Shown: positions 1-5,000, counted from the stretch's first letter. The stretch: 5,653 nucleotides of DNA from Bacillota bacterium (GCA_021849995.1 JAJZSC010000247.1:1-5653); one strand, 5' to 3'. Notes: generated by a model not told the origin, from the letters alone. Numbers and translations: made by a program.

Positions 1-1
1 G

Positions 2-1093
2 GATTACCCTTGGTGGAATACTCTTTATATTCAGTTGGAAAATTTGAAACACCGTCTGACTGTCCTTTGGACGACAGTACAACACTTGATTGACATGTTT
101 AACACTGAAGAGGACATGGAAATTGACTCTTTTCTGAGTGAACTCTTAAGTTTTGACAGGGAATTAAGCAGCATGTTAGAGGGGGTTACCCTCGTAATGG
201 ATATTAAGAATAATAACAGGGTTACCTGGCTGGAACGGTCTGGAACAATTAGCGTGAAGACTTCTCCTGTTGATGTAAAAGAAGTATTGCAGGAAAAGAT
301 CTTTTCGAGATTGGATTCAACAATTCTTACATCCGCCACGATGACAGTAGCCAGCTCTTTTAACCATTTTCTGCAACAGGTTGGATTGCCTGCAACTACT
401 CGCTCAATTCAAGTTGAATCTCCGTTCGACTACGATAATCAGATGCAATTTTTCGTTGTAAAAGACCTCCCTATTCAAGCTGAAGAATCTTGTGTACAGC
501 AGATAGCCGAGTTTATTGCTGAAGTGACCACAATCATGGGAGGGAGGACCTTGGTTCTGTTTACCTCGAACAAGTTGTTAAATGAAATATATCAAGAGCT
601 TAATTCAAAAATTAACGATTTTCAGGTTTTAGGACAAGGAATCGATGGTAATCGAAGTGTGGTGCTTGAGCAGTTTTTACGAAATTCGAACAGTGTGTTG
701 CTTGGAGCCAATAGCTTTTGGGAGGGAATTGATATCCAGGGCCAAGCCTTATCTTGTGTAATATTGGTTAAGCTTCCTTTTTGGCCGCCTTCTATGCCAT
801 TAATCGAAGCCCGGTCTGAACTGCTGGAATTGCAAGGAATCAACTCGTTTCGAGAATTTTTGTTGCCTGAGGCTGTAATCAGGTTTAAGCAGGGCTTTGG
901 ACGTTTAATCAGGTCGAGGGTTGATAAAGGTGTAGTAATTTTACTAGATTCAAGGGTAATAATAAAAAGTTATGGAAAAGTCTTTTTATCCTCTGTTCCA
1001 GTTCGGACACATATCAGAGGAGATAGGTCACAGGTGTTAAGAAACTTGAACTCATGGATAGAAAATGAATATAAGCAGAAGGAGCTTTCCTAA
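2..1093 (+). CDS. dinG: DinG/XPD-family ATP-dependent DNA helicase, C-terminal part (5' partial)
   Basis: This is the C-terminal half of a superfamily 2 helicase of the DinG/XPD type, which unwinds DNA with ATP in repair or replication. The frame is open from the first full codon (position 2) with no stop. The TTG at 35 is therefore probably an internal Leu rather than the start, and the gene begins upstream of the window. Helicase domain 2 signatures appear in order: TSATM (about 329-343), GRTLVLFTSN (about 542-571), the motif V segment GANSFWEGIDIQG (about 704-742), LPFWPP shortly after, and motif VI RFKQGFGRLIRS (about 881-916), which carries the arginine finger. The Walker A, Fe-S and DEAH regions are outside the window. 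Whether the missing N-terminus carries an exonuclease domain, as in some Firmicute DinG proteins, cannot be seen. The stop is TAA, 54 nt before psd on the same strand. The family assignment is confident; the exact subfamily is less so. Confidence 0.88.
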   Translation, partial: DYPWWNTLYIQLENLKHRLTVLWTTVQHLIDMFNTEEDMEIDSFLSELLSFDRELSSMLEGVTLVMDIKNNNRVTWLERSGTISVKTSPVDVKEVLQEKIFSRLDSTILTSATMTVASSFNHFLQQVGLPATTRSIQVESPFDYDNQMQFFVVKDLPIQAEESCVQQIAEFIAEVTTIMGGRTLVLFTSNKLLNEIYQELNSKINDFQVLGQGIDGNRSVVLEQFLRNSNSVLLGANSFWEGIDIQGQALSCVILVKLPFWPPSMPLIEARSELLELQGINSFREFLLPEAVIRFKQGFGRLIRSRVDKGVVILLDSRVIIKSYGKVFLSSVPVRTHIRGDRSQVLRNLNSWIENEYKQKELS

Positions 1094-1126
1094 AATCCAT
1101 AAAGATGGTACACTAATGGATATGAT

Positions 1127-1137
1127 AAGGAGGAGGT
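1127..1137 (+). promoter_or_regulatory. Ribosome binding site of psd
   Basis: AAGGAGGAGGT ends 10 nt before a GTG codon at 1148. It decides the non-ATG start of psd, since no in-frame ATG with a similar site is seen. No convincing promoter lies in the 54-nt gap after the helicase gene. There are only short dyads (ATCCAT 1095-1100 with ATGGAT 1116-1121), so read-through from upstream is likely. Confidence 0.75.
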
Positions 1138-1147
1138 CAAGGTCTAA

Positions 1148-1786
1148 GTGAAGCAATATCCCATATCACGTGATGGTTGGTCATATTTAATTGTTTTAGG
1201 ATTACTAACAGCAATATGCTATTGGATATGGCCTTGGGTGGCAATTTTACCTGGTGCTTTATTTTTTTTCGTTCTCTACTTCTTTAGAAATCCTGAAAGG
1301 TCAATACCTGAAGATAAAGGTTTACTTGTTTCACCTGCCGACGGTGTCATTATGGATGTAGAGCGTGTTTTTGAGGAACATTTTCTAAAGGGTGAAAGCA
1401 TAAGGATACGTATTTTCTTGAATGTATTCAATGTTCATGTCAATAGATCCCCAATGGCTGGTCAGATTGTTTATAGATATTATCGTCCTGGAAAGATGTT
1501 GCCGGCCTTTAAGAGTCATGCCTCTGAGATCAATGAGAAGAATTTCATCGGAATCGAACAAGATAATCTCAAAATATTAGTTACTCAAGTAACAGGGTTC
1601 ATTGCCCGTCGTATTGTATGCTGGGTTGATAATGGGGATGTCTTGGCCAGAGGAGAAAGATTTGGTCTTATAAAATTTGGTTCATGCACTGAGATTTTTC
1701 TTCCACCAAATGTAGAAGTCACTGTCAAACCTGGGGAAAAAGTTCGTGGTGGTGAAACGGTTGTAGGGAGAGTGAACATCGAATGA
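1148..1786 (+). CDS. psd: Phosphatidylserine decarboxylase, short (archaeal-type) form
   Basis: Decarboxylates phosphatidylserine to phosphatidylethanolamine at the membrane, using a pyruvoyl group made by self-cleavage. The 212-residue length fits the short form of the family rather than the roughly 300-residue E. coli type. Residues 12-46 form a hydrophobic membrane segment or hairpin and end at FFRNPER, typical of this form. SPADG (62-66) carries the conserved Asp65. NVHVNRSP (95-102) carries His97, the likely counterpart of the catalytic His. KFGSC (176-180) holds the Gly178-Ser179 cleavage pair; Ser179 would become the pyruvoyl group of the small alpha chain (about 34 residues). The GTG start is set by AAGGAGGAGGT. 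The stop overlaps the start of pssA in an ATGA, which suggests translational coupling with the enzyme that makes its substrate. Functional assignment is firm from family motifs; catalytic residue mapping is by analogy. Confidence 0.95.
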   Translation: MKQYPISRDGWSYLIVLGLLTAICYWIWPWVAILPGALFFFVLYFFRNPERSIPEDKGLLVSPADGVIMDVERVFEEHFLKGESIRIRIFLNVFNVHVNRSPMAGQIVYRYYRPGKMLPAFKSHASEINEKNFIGIEQDNLKILVTQVTGFIARRIVCWVDNGDVLARGERFGLIKFGSCTEIFLPPNVEVTVKPGEKVRGGETVVGRVNIE

Positions 1787-2310
1787 GTGGAAAGGCAATA
1801 AATGCTCGAATGATTCCTAGTTTATTTACACTAGCTAATTTGTTTTTTGGTTTTTTGGCATTGGTTATGACTTTGGACAGTCGATTTCAATTGGCAGGGG
1901 GTATGATCCTGCTTGCTGTTCTTATGGATAGTATGGATGGGAAAGTCGCGCGAAAATTGTCTGTGAGTTCGGATTTTGGTAAAGAATTAGACTCATTATG
2001 TGATGTCGTTTCCTTTGGTGTTGCGCCTGCTGTCCTAACCTATCGGGCTATGTTACAAGAACCTTTGGGTTTATGGGGTTTGGCCATAGCTGCTGCGTTT
2101 GCTTTGTGCGGAGCTATACGCTTAGCTCGTTTTAATGTATTGAACATAACTACACACTTTGTAGGAGTACCAATTACATTTGCTGGTGGTTTTATGGCGC
2201 TTATAATGTTATTTTCTCAGAACTTGCCATGGATAGTTTTTCCGGTATCGATGGCAGTATTGGCGTTCCTGATGGTTTCGACCTTTAAAGTACCGAAATT
2301 AGGGAGTTAA
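1783..2310 (+). CDS. pssA: CDP-diacylglycerol-serine O-phosphatidyltransferase
   Basis: Joins CDP-diacylglycerol and L-serine to give phosphatidylserine and CMP, supplying the substrate of the Psd encoded just upstream. The 175-residue protein is mostly hydrophobic, with several membrane helices, and carries the complete CDP-alcohol phosphotransferase signature D-x2-DG-x2-AR-x8-G-x3-D-x3-D: Asp49, Asp52, Gly53, Ala56, Arg57, Gly66, Asp70 and Asp74. The IRLARFNV stretch (112-119) and GVP-ITFAGG (128-136) are characteristic of PssA rather than of PgsA or cardiolipin-type enzymes in the same superfamily. The length is close to that of the Bacillus PssA. The start overlaps the psd stop (ATGA), with a GGGAG ribosome site at 1766-1770 inside psd. 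A terminator follows 23 nt after the stop, so this is the last gene of its transcript. Confidence 0.95.
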   Translation: MSGKAINARMIPSLFTLANLFFGFLALVMTLDSRFQLAGGMILLAVLMDSMDGKVARKLSVSSDFGKELDSLCDVVSFGVAPAVLTYRAMLQEPLGLWGLAIAAAFALCGAIRLARFNVLNITTHFVGVPITFAGGFMALIMLFSQNLPWIVFPVSMAVLAFLMVSTFKVPKLGS

Positions 2311-2333
2311 GTTTATAAGTCAAGCAGTGTATG

Positions 2334-2364
2334 AAGCAGGGAAGAAATGACTCCCTGCTTTTTT
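2334..2364 (+). terminator. Rho-independent terminator after pssA
   Basis: A perfect 9-bp stem, AAGCAGGGA (2334-2342) with TCCCTGCTT (2352-2360), has a 9-nt loop and is followed directly by more T residues, giving a run of six T at 2359-2364. It closes the helicase-psd-pssA transcript. Confidence 0.9.
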
Positions 2365-2373
2365 ATTTCCTTC

Positions 2374-2401
2374 ACCCATTAGCTGGGGTTTGCATATAGT
2401 A
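2374..2401 (+). promoter_or_regulatory. Candidate sigma-K-like sporulation promoter
   Basis: CATATAGTA (2393-2401) matches the mother-cell sigma-K -10 pattern CATAnnnTA exactly. A CACC with the AC core at 2374-2375 lies at about the expected -35 distance (16 nt from ACC to the -10). The -10 also partly resembles the sigma-E form, but no sigma-E -35 is seen. The sequence sits between the pssA terminator and a gene that lies upstream of a spoVM-like gene. The consensus is short and can occur by chance in AT-rich DNA, so this is a tentative call. Confidence 0.3.
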
Positions 2402-2437
2402 AGGCGACGGGAACCTTAGTTTTGGGGGGAAAGAAAG

Positions 2438-2788
2438 ATGGATAATCAACAAGTGAATTGGGCTAATGTAGGTTTAAGAATGGTTCAAGGATTAACCACC
2501 ACTATCGATGCAGTTCGTCAACTCGATGCCCAAGAAGCCTCATTAGTGATGCGTTTGTTAGGTAAGACTTGTACAAAGATGATGAAAGATGGAGTTGGGC
2601 ACCAATTTGGAATATCCTTAATTGAAACTAGTGCTCAACTAGCCATGAAAGAAACCTTAGTCTTTGAAGATGTTTTAAAATTAATTACTTCGATAATAGG
2701 TAGGTTATATTTTACAGCCAGTACTGAGGAAGAGAAGCAATTGGTTGCCCAACTTGAAGAGGCAGTAAATAATTACCAGATAGTCTAG
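2438..2788 (+). CDS. Uncharacterised 116-residue helical protein
   Basis: I do not recognise this family. The ATG is preceded by GGGGGG (2424-2429) at a good distance, and the stop is TAG. The product appears soluble and largely alpha-helical. It has no signal peptide or membrane segment, and one cysteine (in GKTCTKMM, about residues 42-49). The C-terminal third is acidic and could form an amphipathic helix or short coiled coil (EEEKQLVAQLEEAVNN). It begins a new transcription unit after the pssA terminator and is followed 65 nt later by the spoVM-like gene on the same strand. If the sigma-K-like promoter upstream is real, the protein would be made in the mother cell during sporulation; that is inference from context only. 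The good ribosome site and full-length open frame make it a likely real gene. Confidence 0.75.
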   Translation: MDNQQVNWANVGLRMVQGLTTTIDAVRQLDAQEASLVMRLLGKTCTKMMKDGVGHQFGISLIETSAQLAMKETLVFEDVLKLITSIIGRLYFTASTEEEKQLVAQLEEAVNNYQIV

Positions 2789-2853
2789 ATGTGAATTCTA
2801 CCGGTCAGTTGAATAAAATGTCGGTGGATATAATTGCAAAGGGGGGTTGAGAT

Positions 2854-2919
2854 ATGAAAATATACTATTTTAGACTGCCAGAGTTTATACTTAACATGTT
2901 GAGAAAAGTTTTTGGATAA
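2854..2919 (+). CDS. spoVM: SpoVM-like sporulation micropeptide (21 residues)
   Basis: The 21-codon reading frame has a strong ribosome site (AAAGGGGGG, 2838-2846) 7 nt before its ATG and ends at TAA. The peptide starts MKIYYFRLPEF and ends LRKVFG. Compared from memory with Bacillus subtilis SpoVM (26 residues), it keeps Met1, Lys2, Tyr4, Leu8, Pro9, Phe11, Arg17 and Gly21, and most other positions are conservative changes. SpoVM is an amphipathic helix that lies on the convex outer forespore membrane, anchors the coat ATPase SpoIVA and affects the FtsH protease; Pro9 matters for that localisation. The peptide here stops at Gly21 and lacks the basic tail of the Bacillus form, so it may be a short variant or a paralogue. 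The neighbourhood (pssA side, not rpmB) also differs from Bacillus. A weak sigma-E-like box pair (GAATTCT 2793-2799, AATAAAAT 2812-2819) is spaced too closely to count. Confidence 0.7.
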   Translation: MKIYYFRLPEFILNMLRKVFG

Positions 2920-2940
2920 TATGTGACATGAAATAAGCAG

Positions 2941-2980
2941 TTCCCTCCTATAAATAGTATAGAGACAAGCAAGGAGGGAA
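2941..2980 (+). promoter_or_regulatory. Inverted repeat that can mask a ribosome binding site
   Basis: TTCCCTCCT (2941-2949) and AGGAGGGAA (2972-2980) are perfect 9-bp complements with a 22-nt loop. The 3' arm contains the Shine-Dalgarno sequence of the gene starting at 2984, so the hairpin in mRNA would hide it. No T-run follows, so it is not a terminator. It could be a translational switch, or a DNA operator; the sequence does not say which. Confidence 0.5.
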
Positions 2981-2983
2981 AAT

Positions 2984-3445
2984 ATGCGTCAGAGTAGGTA
3001 TTTATGGTTGATAGGAATTATTACCCTAAGTATGATTGGAATGATTTGGTGGAAGACTCCTGAAGTTGTGCTCACAACTTTGGCTTCCCCAAATTATTCC
3101 GATTCATCGCGGTCAGTAGTTCAAAACTACTGGAACTTGCTGGACAGAAGGCAGATCAGTCAGGCTAGGGAGCTGATTATAAATAATGAGATCACTCCGG
3201 CCGGTCGATACGAATTGCTGCTTTGGGAAAATCTAGTTGACAATAACCCGCTTTTAAGTTTACAAAAAGTTGAATTCTTAGATAACAATGATGAAAGACA
3301 AGTAGTTGCTAAAGTCATCTGGACATCATCCGGCCAAGAAGTAAAAACTGCTACATACGCATTTGAGGCGAAACAAACTGATAAAGGTTGGAGGATAAAA
3401 CAAGTACGAAGAATTAACTCCCTTTCTTTAATTGGAGGGTACTGA
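2984..3445 (+). CDS. Membrane-anchored protein with NTF2-like (DUF4878-type) tail
   Basis: This 153-residue protein has a short basic N-terminus and one hydrophobic helix (about residues 7-23), with no lipobox cysteine. It is therefore likely anchored in the membrane with the rest outside. The remainder resembles small NTF2-like domains: a first helix with SVVQNYWNLLDRRQISQARELI (about 44-65), then alternating strands ending in a GWRIKQVRRI strand (about 134-143), a common last element of DUF4878/SnoaL-like folds. No catalytic residues can be named, and the function is unknown. The start has a near-ideal AAGGAGGG site 5 nt upstream, lying in the arm of an inverted repeat. The next gene starts 3 nt after the stop codon, so the two are almost certainly co-translated. 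The spoVM-like gene lies 64 nt upstream, but a shared role in sporulation is only suggested by position. Confidence 0.8.
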   Translation: MRQSRYLWLIGIITLSMIGMIWWKTPEVVLTTLASPNYSDSSRSVVQNYWNLLDRRQISQARELIINNEITPAGRYELLLWENLVDNNPLLSLQKVEFLDNNDERQVVAKVIWTSSGQEVKTATYAFEAKQTDKGWRIKQVRRINSLSLIGGY

Positions 3446-3447
3446 TT

Positions 3448-3567
3448 ATGGGTAACGGGCTTAGGCGCAGTGCTCCCAAAAAGAGATGGCGGGGTTTGTC
3501 AGCCAGGTTCATCATTGGTCTGGCTTATTTAGGAATTGGATTAATAATTTATATTATTGCACGCTGA
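3448..3567 (+). CDS. 39-residue single-pass membrane protein
   Basis: A 40-codon frame starts at ATG 3448 with GGAGGG (3434-3439) 8 nt upstream, inside the end of the preceding gene, and only 2 nt after that gene's TGA. The product has a strongly basic N-terminal part (RRSAPKKRWRG, about residues 6-16), then one hydrophobic helix (about 21-37) ending IIAR. By the positive-inside rule the N-terminus should stay in the cytoplasm. I do not recognise a family. The tight spacing, strong ribosome site and immediate terminator support a real gene co-expressed with the anchored NTF2-like protein. The last two sense codons form one arm of the terminator and the stop codon lies in its loop. It could be a membrane partner or small regulator of its neighbour; nothing shows this directly. 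Confidence 0.75.
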   Translation: MGNGLRRSAPKKRWRGLSARFIIGLAYLGIGLIIYIIAR

Positions 3568-3582
3568 TAAGCGTGCTTTTTT
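3559..3582 (+). terminator. Terminator overlapping the end of the 39-residue gene
   Basis: GCACGC (3559-3564) pairs with GCGTGC (3571-3576) around a TGATAA hexaloop and is followed by six T (3577-3582). The stop codon TGA (3565-3567) lies in the loop. The stem is short but GC-rich and the T-run is good. Confidence 0.8.
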
Positions 3583-3583
3583 G

Positions 3584-3672
3584 CACCTATCAGAAAGTAT
3601 AACTTTCGGGTGGCATAAGTGCATCTAGGCAGCCGTCTGTGCTAAGGCTTGACGCCAGCCAAGATTTCTTTA
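3584..3672. repeat. 89-bp structured repeat, copy 1
   Basis: First of two identical, directly adjacent 89-bp units. It contains a short hairpin GAAAGT (3593-3598) / ACTTTC (3602-3607) with an ATA loop. CACC (3584-3587) and GGTG (3609-3612) could extend this hairpin across an internal loop. Downstream are smaller dyads such as GGCT (3646-3649) / AGCC (3657-3660). It is not coding: 89 is not a multiple of three and no ribosome site or long frame is present. It begins 1 nt after the terminator T-run. It may be a dispersed palindromic intergenic element; whether other copies exist in the genome cannot be seen here. Confidence 0.95.
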
Positions 3673-3761
3673 CACCTATCAGAAAGTATAACTTTCGGGT
3701 GGCATAAGTGCATCTAGGCAGCCGTCTGTGCTAAGGCTTGACGCCAGCCAAGATTTCTTTA
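3673..3761. repeat. 89-bp structured repeat, copy 2
   Basis: Second copy, with no difference from copy 1 at any of 89 positions and no spacer between them. Perfect identity in a non-coding region suggests a recent duplication or active homogenisation. The same hairpin is found at 3682-3696 and the GGCT/AGCC dyad at 3735-3749. Confidence 0.95.
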
Positions 3762-3808
3762 TTGCAAAAGGCCCGTATATTTTGATTCTTCATAGTTAAC
3801 ACTGACGA

Positions 3809-3814
3809 TATAAT
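3809..3814 (+). promoter_or_regulatory. Candidate -10 box for the zinc-ribbon/reductase unit
   Basis: A perfect TATAAT lies 92 nt before the zinc-ribbon gene and just upstream of two Crp/Fnr-like palindromes. No good -35 is found at 16-18 nt: TTGATT at 3782-3787 is 21 nt away. If used, the promoter may depend on another factor, and the palindromes would lie at or after the transcription start, which suits repression. Confidence 0.35.
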
Positions 3815-3816
3815 AG

Positions 3817-3832
3817 TGTGGTAAAAAACACA
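3817..3832 (+). promoter_or_regulatory. Crp/Fnr-like palindrome, site 1
   Basis: TGTGG-N6-ACACA has the TGTG-N8-CACA symmetry and 16-bp length of Crp/Fnr-family operators. HcpR-type regulators of this family in sulfate reducers and clostridia respond to nitrosative or redox stress; which regulator, if any, binds here is unknown. It is supported by a second site exactly 22 bp on. Confidence 0.4.
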
Positions 3833-3838
3833 TCAAAA

Positions 3839-3854
3839 TGTGCCACATATCACA
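3839..3854 (+). promoter_or_regulatory. Crp/Fnr-like palindrome, site 2
   Basis: TGTGC-N6-TCACA repeats the TGTG-N8-CACA pattern of site 1. The centres are 22 bp apart, about two helical turns, so two dimers would sit on the same face of the DNA. It lies 51 nt before the zinc-ribbon start codon. Confidence 0.4.
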
Positions 3855-3905
3855 GCATAAAAGTAATAGTCATTGTAAACTATTTTTCAAGAAGGAGGAA
3901 TTCAA

Positions 3906-4055
3906 ATGTCAGATAAAAATAAACAGGAGAATCTTGAATACGAGTGCGATCATTGTGGAACGACCAGTGAACTTAAGCCAATCATTACTTATGTTCATCA
4001 AGGTGAAGAAAAACATTGCTGTGTACATTGTCTACCGGCACTGATTCATGGATAG
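3906..4055 (+). CDS. 49-residue zinc-ribbon protein
   Basis: A 50-codon frame starts at ATG 3906 with an excellent AAGGAGG (3892-3898) 7 nt upstream and ends with TAG. The protein has two CxxC knuckles, Cys14-Asp-His-Cys17 and Cys39-Val-His-Cys42, separated by 21 residues, with extra Cys38, His37 and His41. This is the layout of a small zinc ribbon, or possibly a rubredoxin-like iron site. The N-terminal 13 residues are charged and probably flexible. I do not recognise a named family. The stop codon overlaps the AGGTGA ribosome site of the next gene, a DUF1858-siroheme reductase starting 10 nt later, so the two are very likely co-translated. A role in that enzyme's metal or electron handling is conceivable but only inferred. 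A longer frame in this region (3838-4044, another phase) has no ribosome site and is judged spurious. Confidence 0.82.
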   Translation: MSDKNKQENLEYECDHCGTTSELKPIITYVHQGEEKHCCVHCLPALIHG

Positions 4056-4065
4056 GTGAGTGAAA

Positions 4066-4944
4066 ATGAGATTTACGCTTGATATGAAATTGAAAGACAT
4101 AATGGCAGCCAATCCCAAAACAGTGGAGGCTATGCAGGAGCTTGGACTTCACTGTTTAGGCTGTCCATTCTCAGTAAATGAGACATTGTTGAATGCAGCC
4201 CAAATGCATAAACTTAATCCTGACCTCTTGTTAGAGAAGGTCAATGCGGTTGAACAAGGAGAAATGTCTGCCGAGGCAGCTGCAAAGGCTCAGCCGGTTG
4301 GGGCAATTCTTCAACAGGATAAAAAGACCTTTGCTATAGCACCCCATATACCAGCCGGGGTAGCTACTCCGGAAATTCTTAGAAAAATTGCAGATGTTGC
4401 TGAAAAGTACCAGGCAGCTGCTATAAAAGTTACTTCAGCTCAGCGTATTGCCATTGTGGGATTGCAGCCAGAGGATGTTTCAAAGGCTTGGGGTGATTTG
4501 GGAATGGATCCGGGCCATGCTGTTGGGCTCTGTGTCCGAAGTGTTAAGGTGTGCCCCGGTTCGGCCTTCTGTAAGCGTGGGTTGCAAGAAACTTTCGGTA
4601 TTGGCATGAAACTGGATAAAAAATACCATGGAATGCAGCTTCCTGGAAAGTTTAAAATCGCGGTTGCCGGATGTCCAAATAAGTGTACCGACTCTGCAAC
4701 CATTGACTTAGGGCTGATGGGAACAAGTAAGGGTTATCACCTTTATGTTGGTGGAAATGGTGGTGTTAAACCACGCATGGCAGATTTGTTGATTGAAAAT
4801 TTAAATGATGACCAGCTTGAAGTTGCTGTTGATGCAGTAATCGACTATTATAAGAAAAATGCTAAATCAAATGAGAGAATCGGTCGCCTGATAGACAGGG
4901 TCGGACTTGACGACTTACGTAAAAATGTTGAATCTGTCATTTAG
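4066..4944 (+). CDS. DUF1858 domain fused to small siroheme/[4Fe-4S] sulfite or nitrite reductase
   Basis: This 292-residue protein has two parts. Residues 1-60 form a DUF1858 domain (the redox-disulfide domain also linked with hybrid cluster proteins and ScdA-like proteins), with Cys30-Leu-Gly-Cys33. Residues about 85-290 form a single-copy nitrite/sulfite reductase unit: a ferredoxin-like half domain (about 85-145, TSAQRI with Arg127, a possible anion-binding residue), then the siroheme/[4Fe-4S] motif Cys163-x5-Cys169 and Cys203-x3-Cys207. The size resembles the small monomeric assimilatory-type sulfite reductases and dissimilatory-reductase-like proteins of anaerobes, not the large DsrAB or CysI. 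It should be cytoplasmic and reduce sulfite or nitrite by six electrons, but the substrate cannot be read from sequence. I chose ATG 4066 because AGGTGA (4054-4059) sits 6 nt before it; a GTG at 4060 would add two residues. The donor could be the ferredoxin encoded nearby. Confidence 0.9.
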   Translation: MRFTLDMKLKDIMAANPKTVEAMQELGLHCLGCPFSVNETLLNAAQMHKLNPDLLLEKVNAVEQGEMSAEAAAKAQPVGAILQQDKKTFAIAPHIPAGVATPEILRKIADVAEKYQAAAIKVTSAQRIAIVGLQPEDVSKAWGDLGMDPGHAVGLCVRSVKVCPGSAFCKRGLQETFGIGMKLDKKYHGMQLPGKFKIAVAGCPNKCTDSATIDLGLMGTSKGYHLYVGGNGGVKPRMADLLIENLNDDQLEVAVDAVIDYYKKNAKSNERIGRLIDRVGLDDLRKNVESVI

Positions 4945-4960
4945 AATTTAAGACAAATTT

Positions 4961-5000
4961 AAAGCGGATGGACAAATGTTATTTGTTTCCATCCGCTTTT
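4961..5000 (+). terminator. Strong hairpin terminator, probably bidirectional
   Basis: AAAGCGGATGGA (4961-4972) pairs perfectly with TCCATCCGCTTT (4988-4999). The loop can extend the stem through CAAAT/ATTTG with a small bulge. Four T end the plus-strand side. On the minus strand the hairpin is followed by TTTAAATTT, so it could also end the convergent ferredoxin transcript. Confidence 0.88.

Noticed and set aside
31..339. Minus-strand open frame within the helicase gene
   Set aside because: The opposite strand encodes the helicase, with recognised motifs continuing downstream, and the antisense product has no recognisable features.
1116..1151. Eleven-codon frame whose TGA overlaps the psd GTG
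   Set aside because: No ribosome site precedes it, and the Arg-rich content is simply the psd ribosome site read in frame.
3584..3761. CRISPR array
   Set aside because: The two 89-bp units touch with no spacer, and the unit is far longer than a CRISPR repeat; no cas genes are present.
3584..3761. Riboswitch such as the cyclic di-GMP class
   Set aside because: I do not find the conserved core of any riboswitch I know. The region also follows a terminator and is over 140 nt from the next gene.
3838..4044. Open frame of 68 codons overlapping the zinc-ribbon gene in another phase
   Set aside because: It has no ribosome site and begins within the Crp/Fnr-like sites. The frame at 3906-4055 has an ideal ribosome site, paired CxxC motifs and coupling to the next gene.
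4440..4703. Long minus-strand open frame within the reductase gene
   Set aside because: It lies antisense to the conserved siroheme motif region and has no family resemblance; it is a shadow frame.
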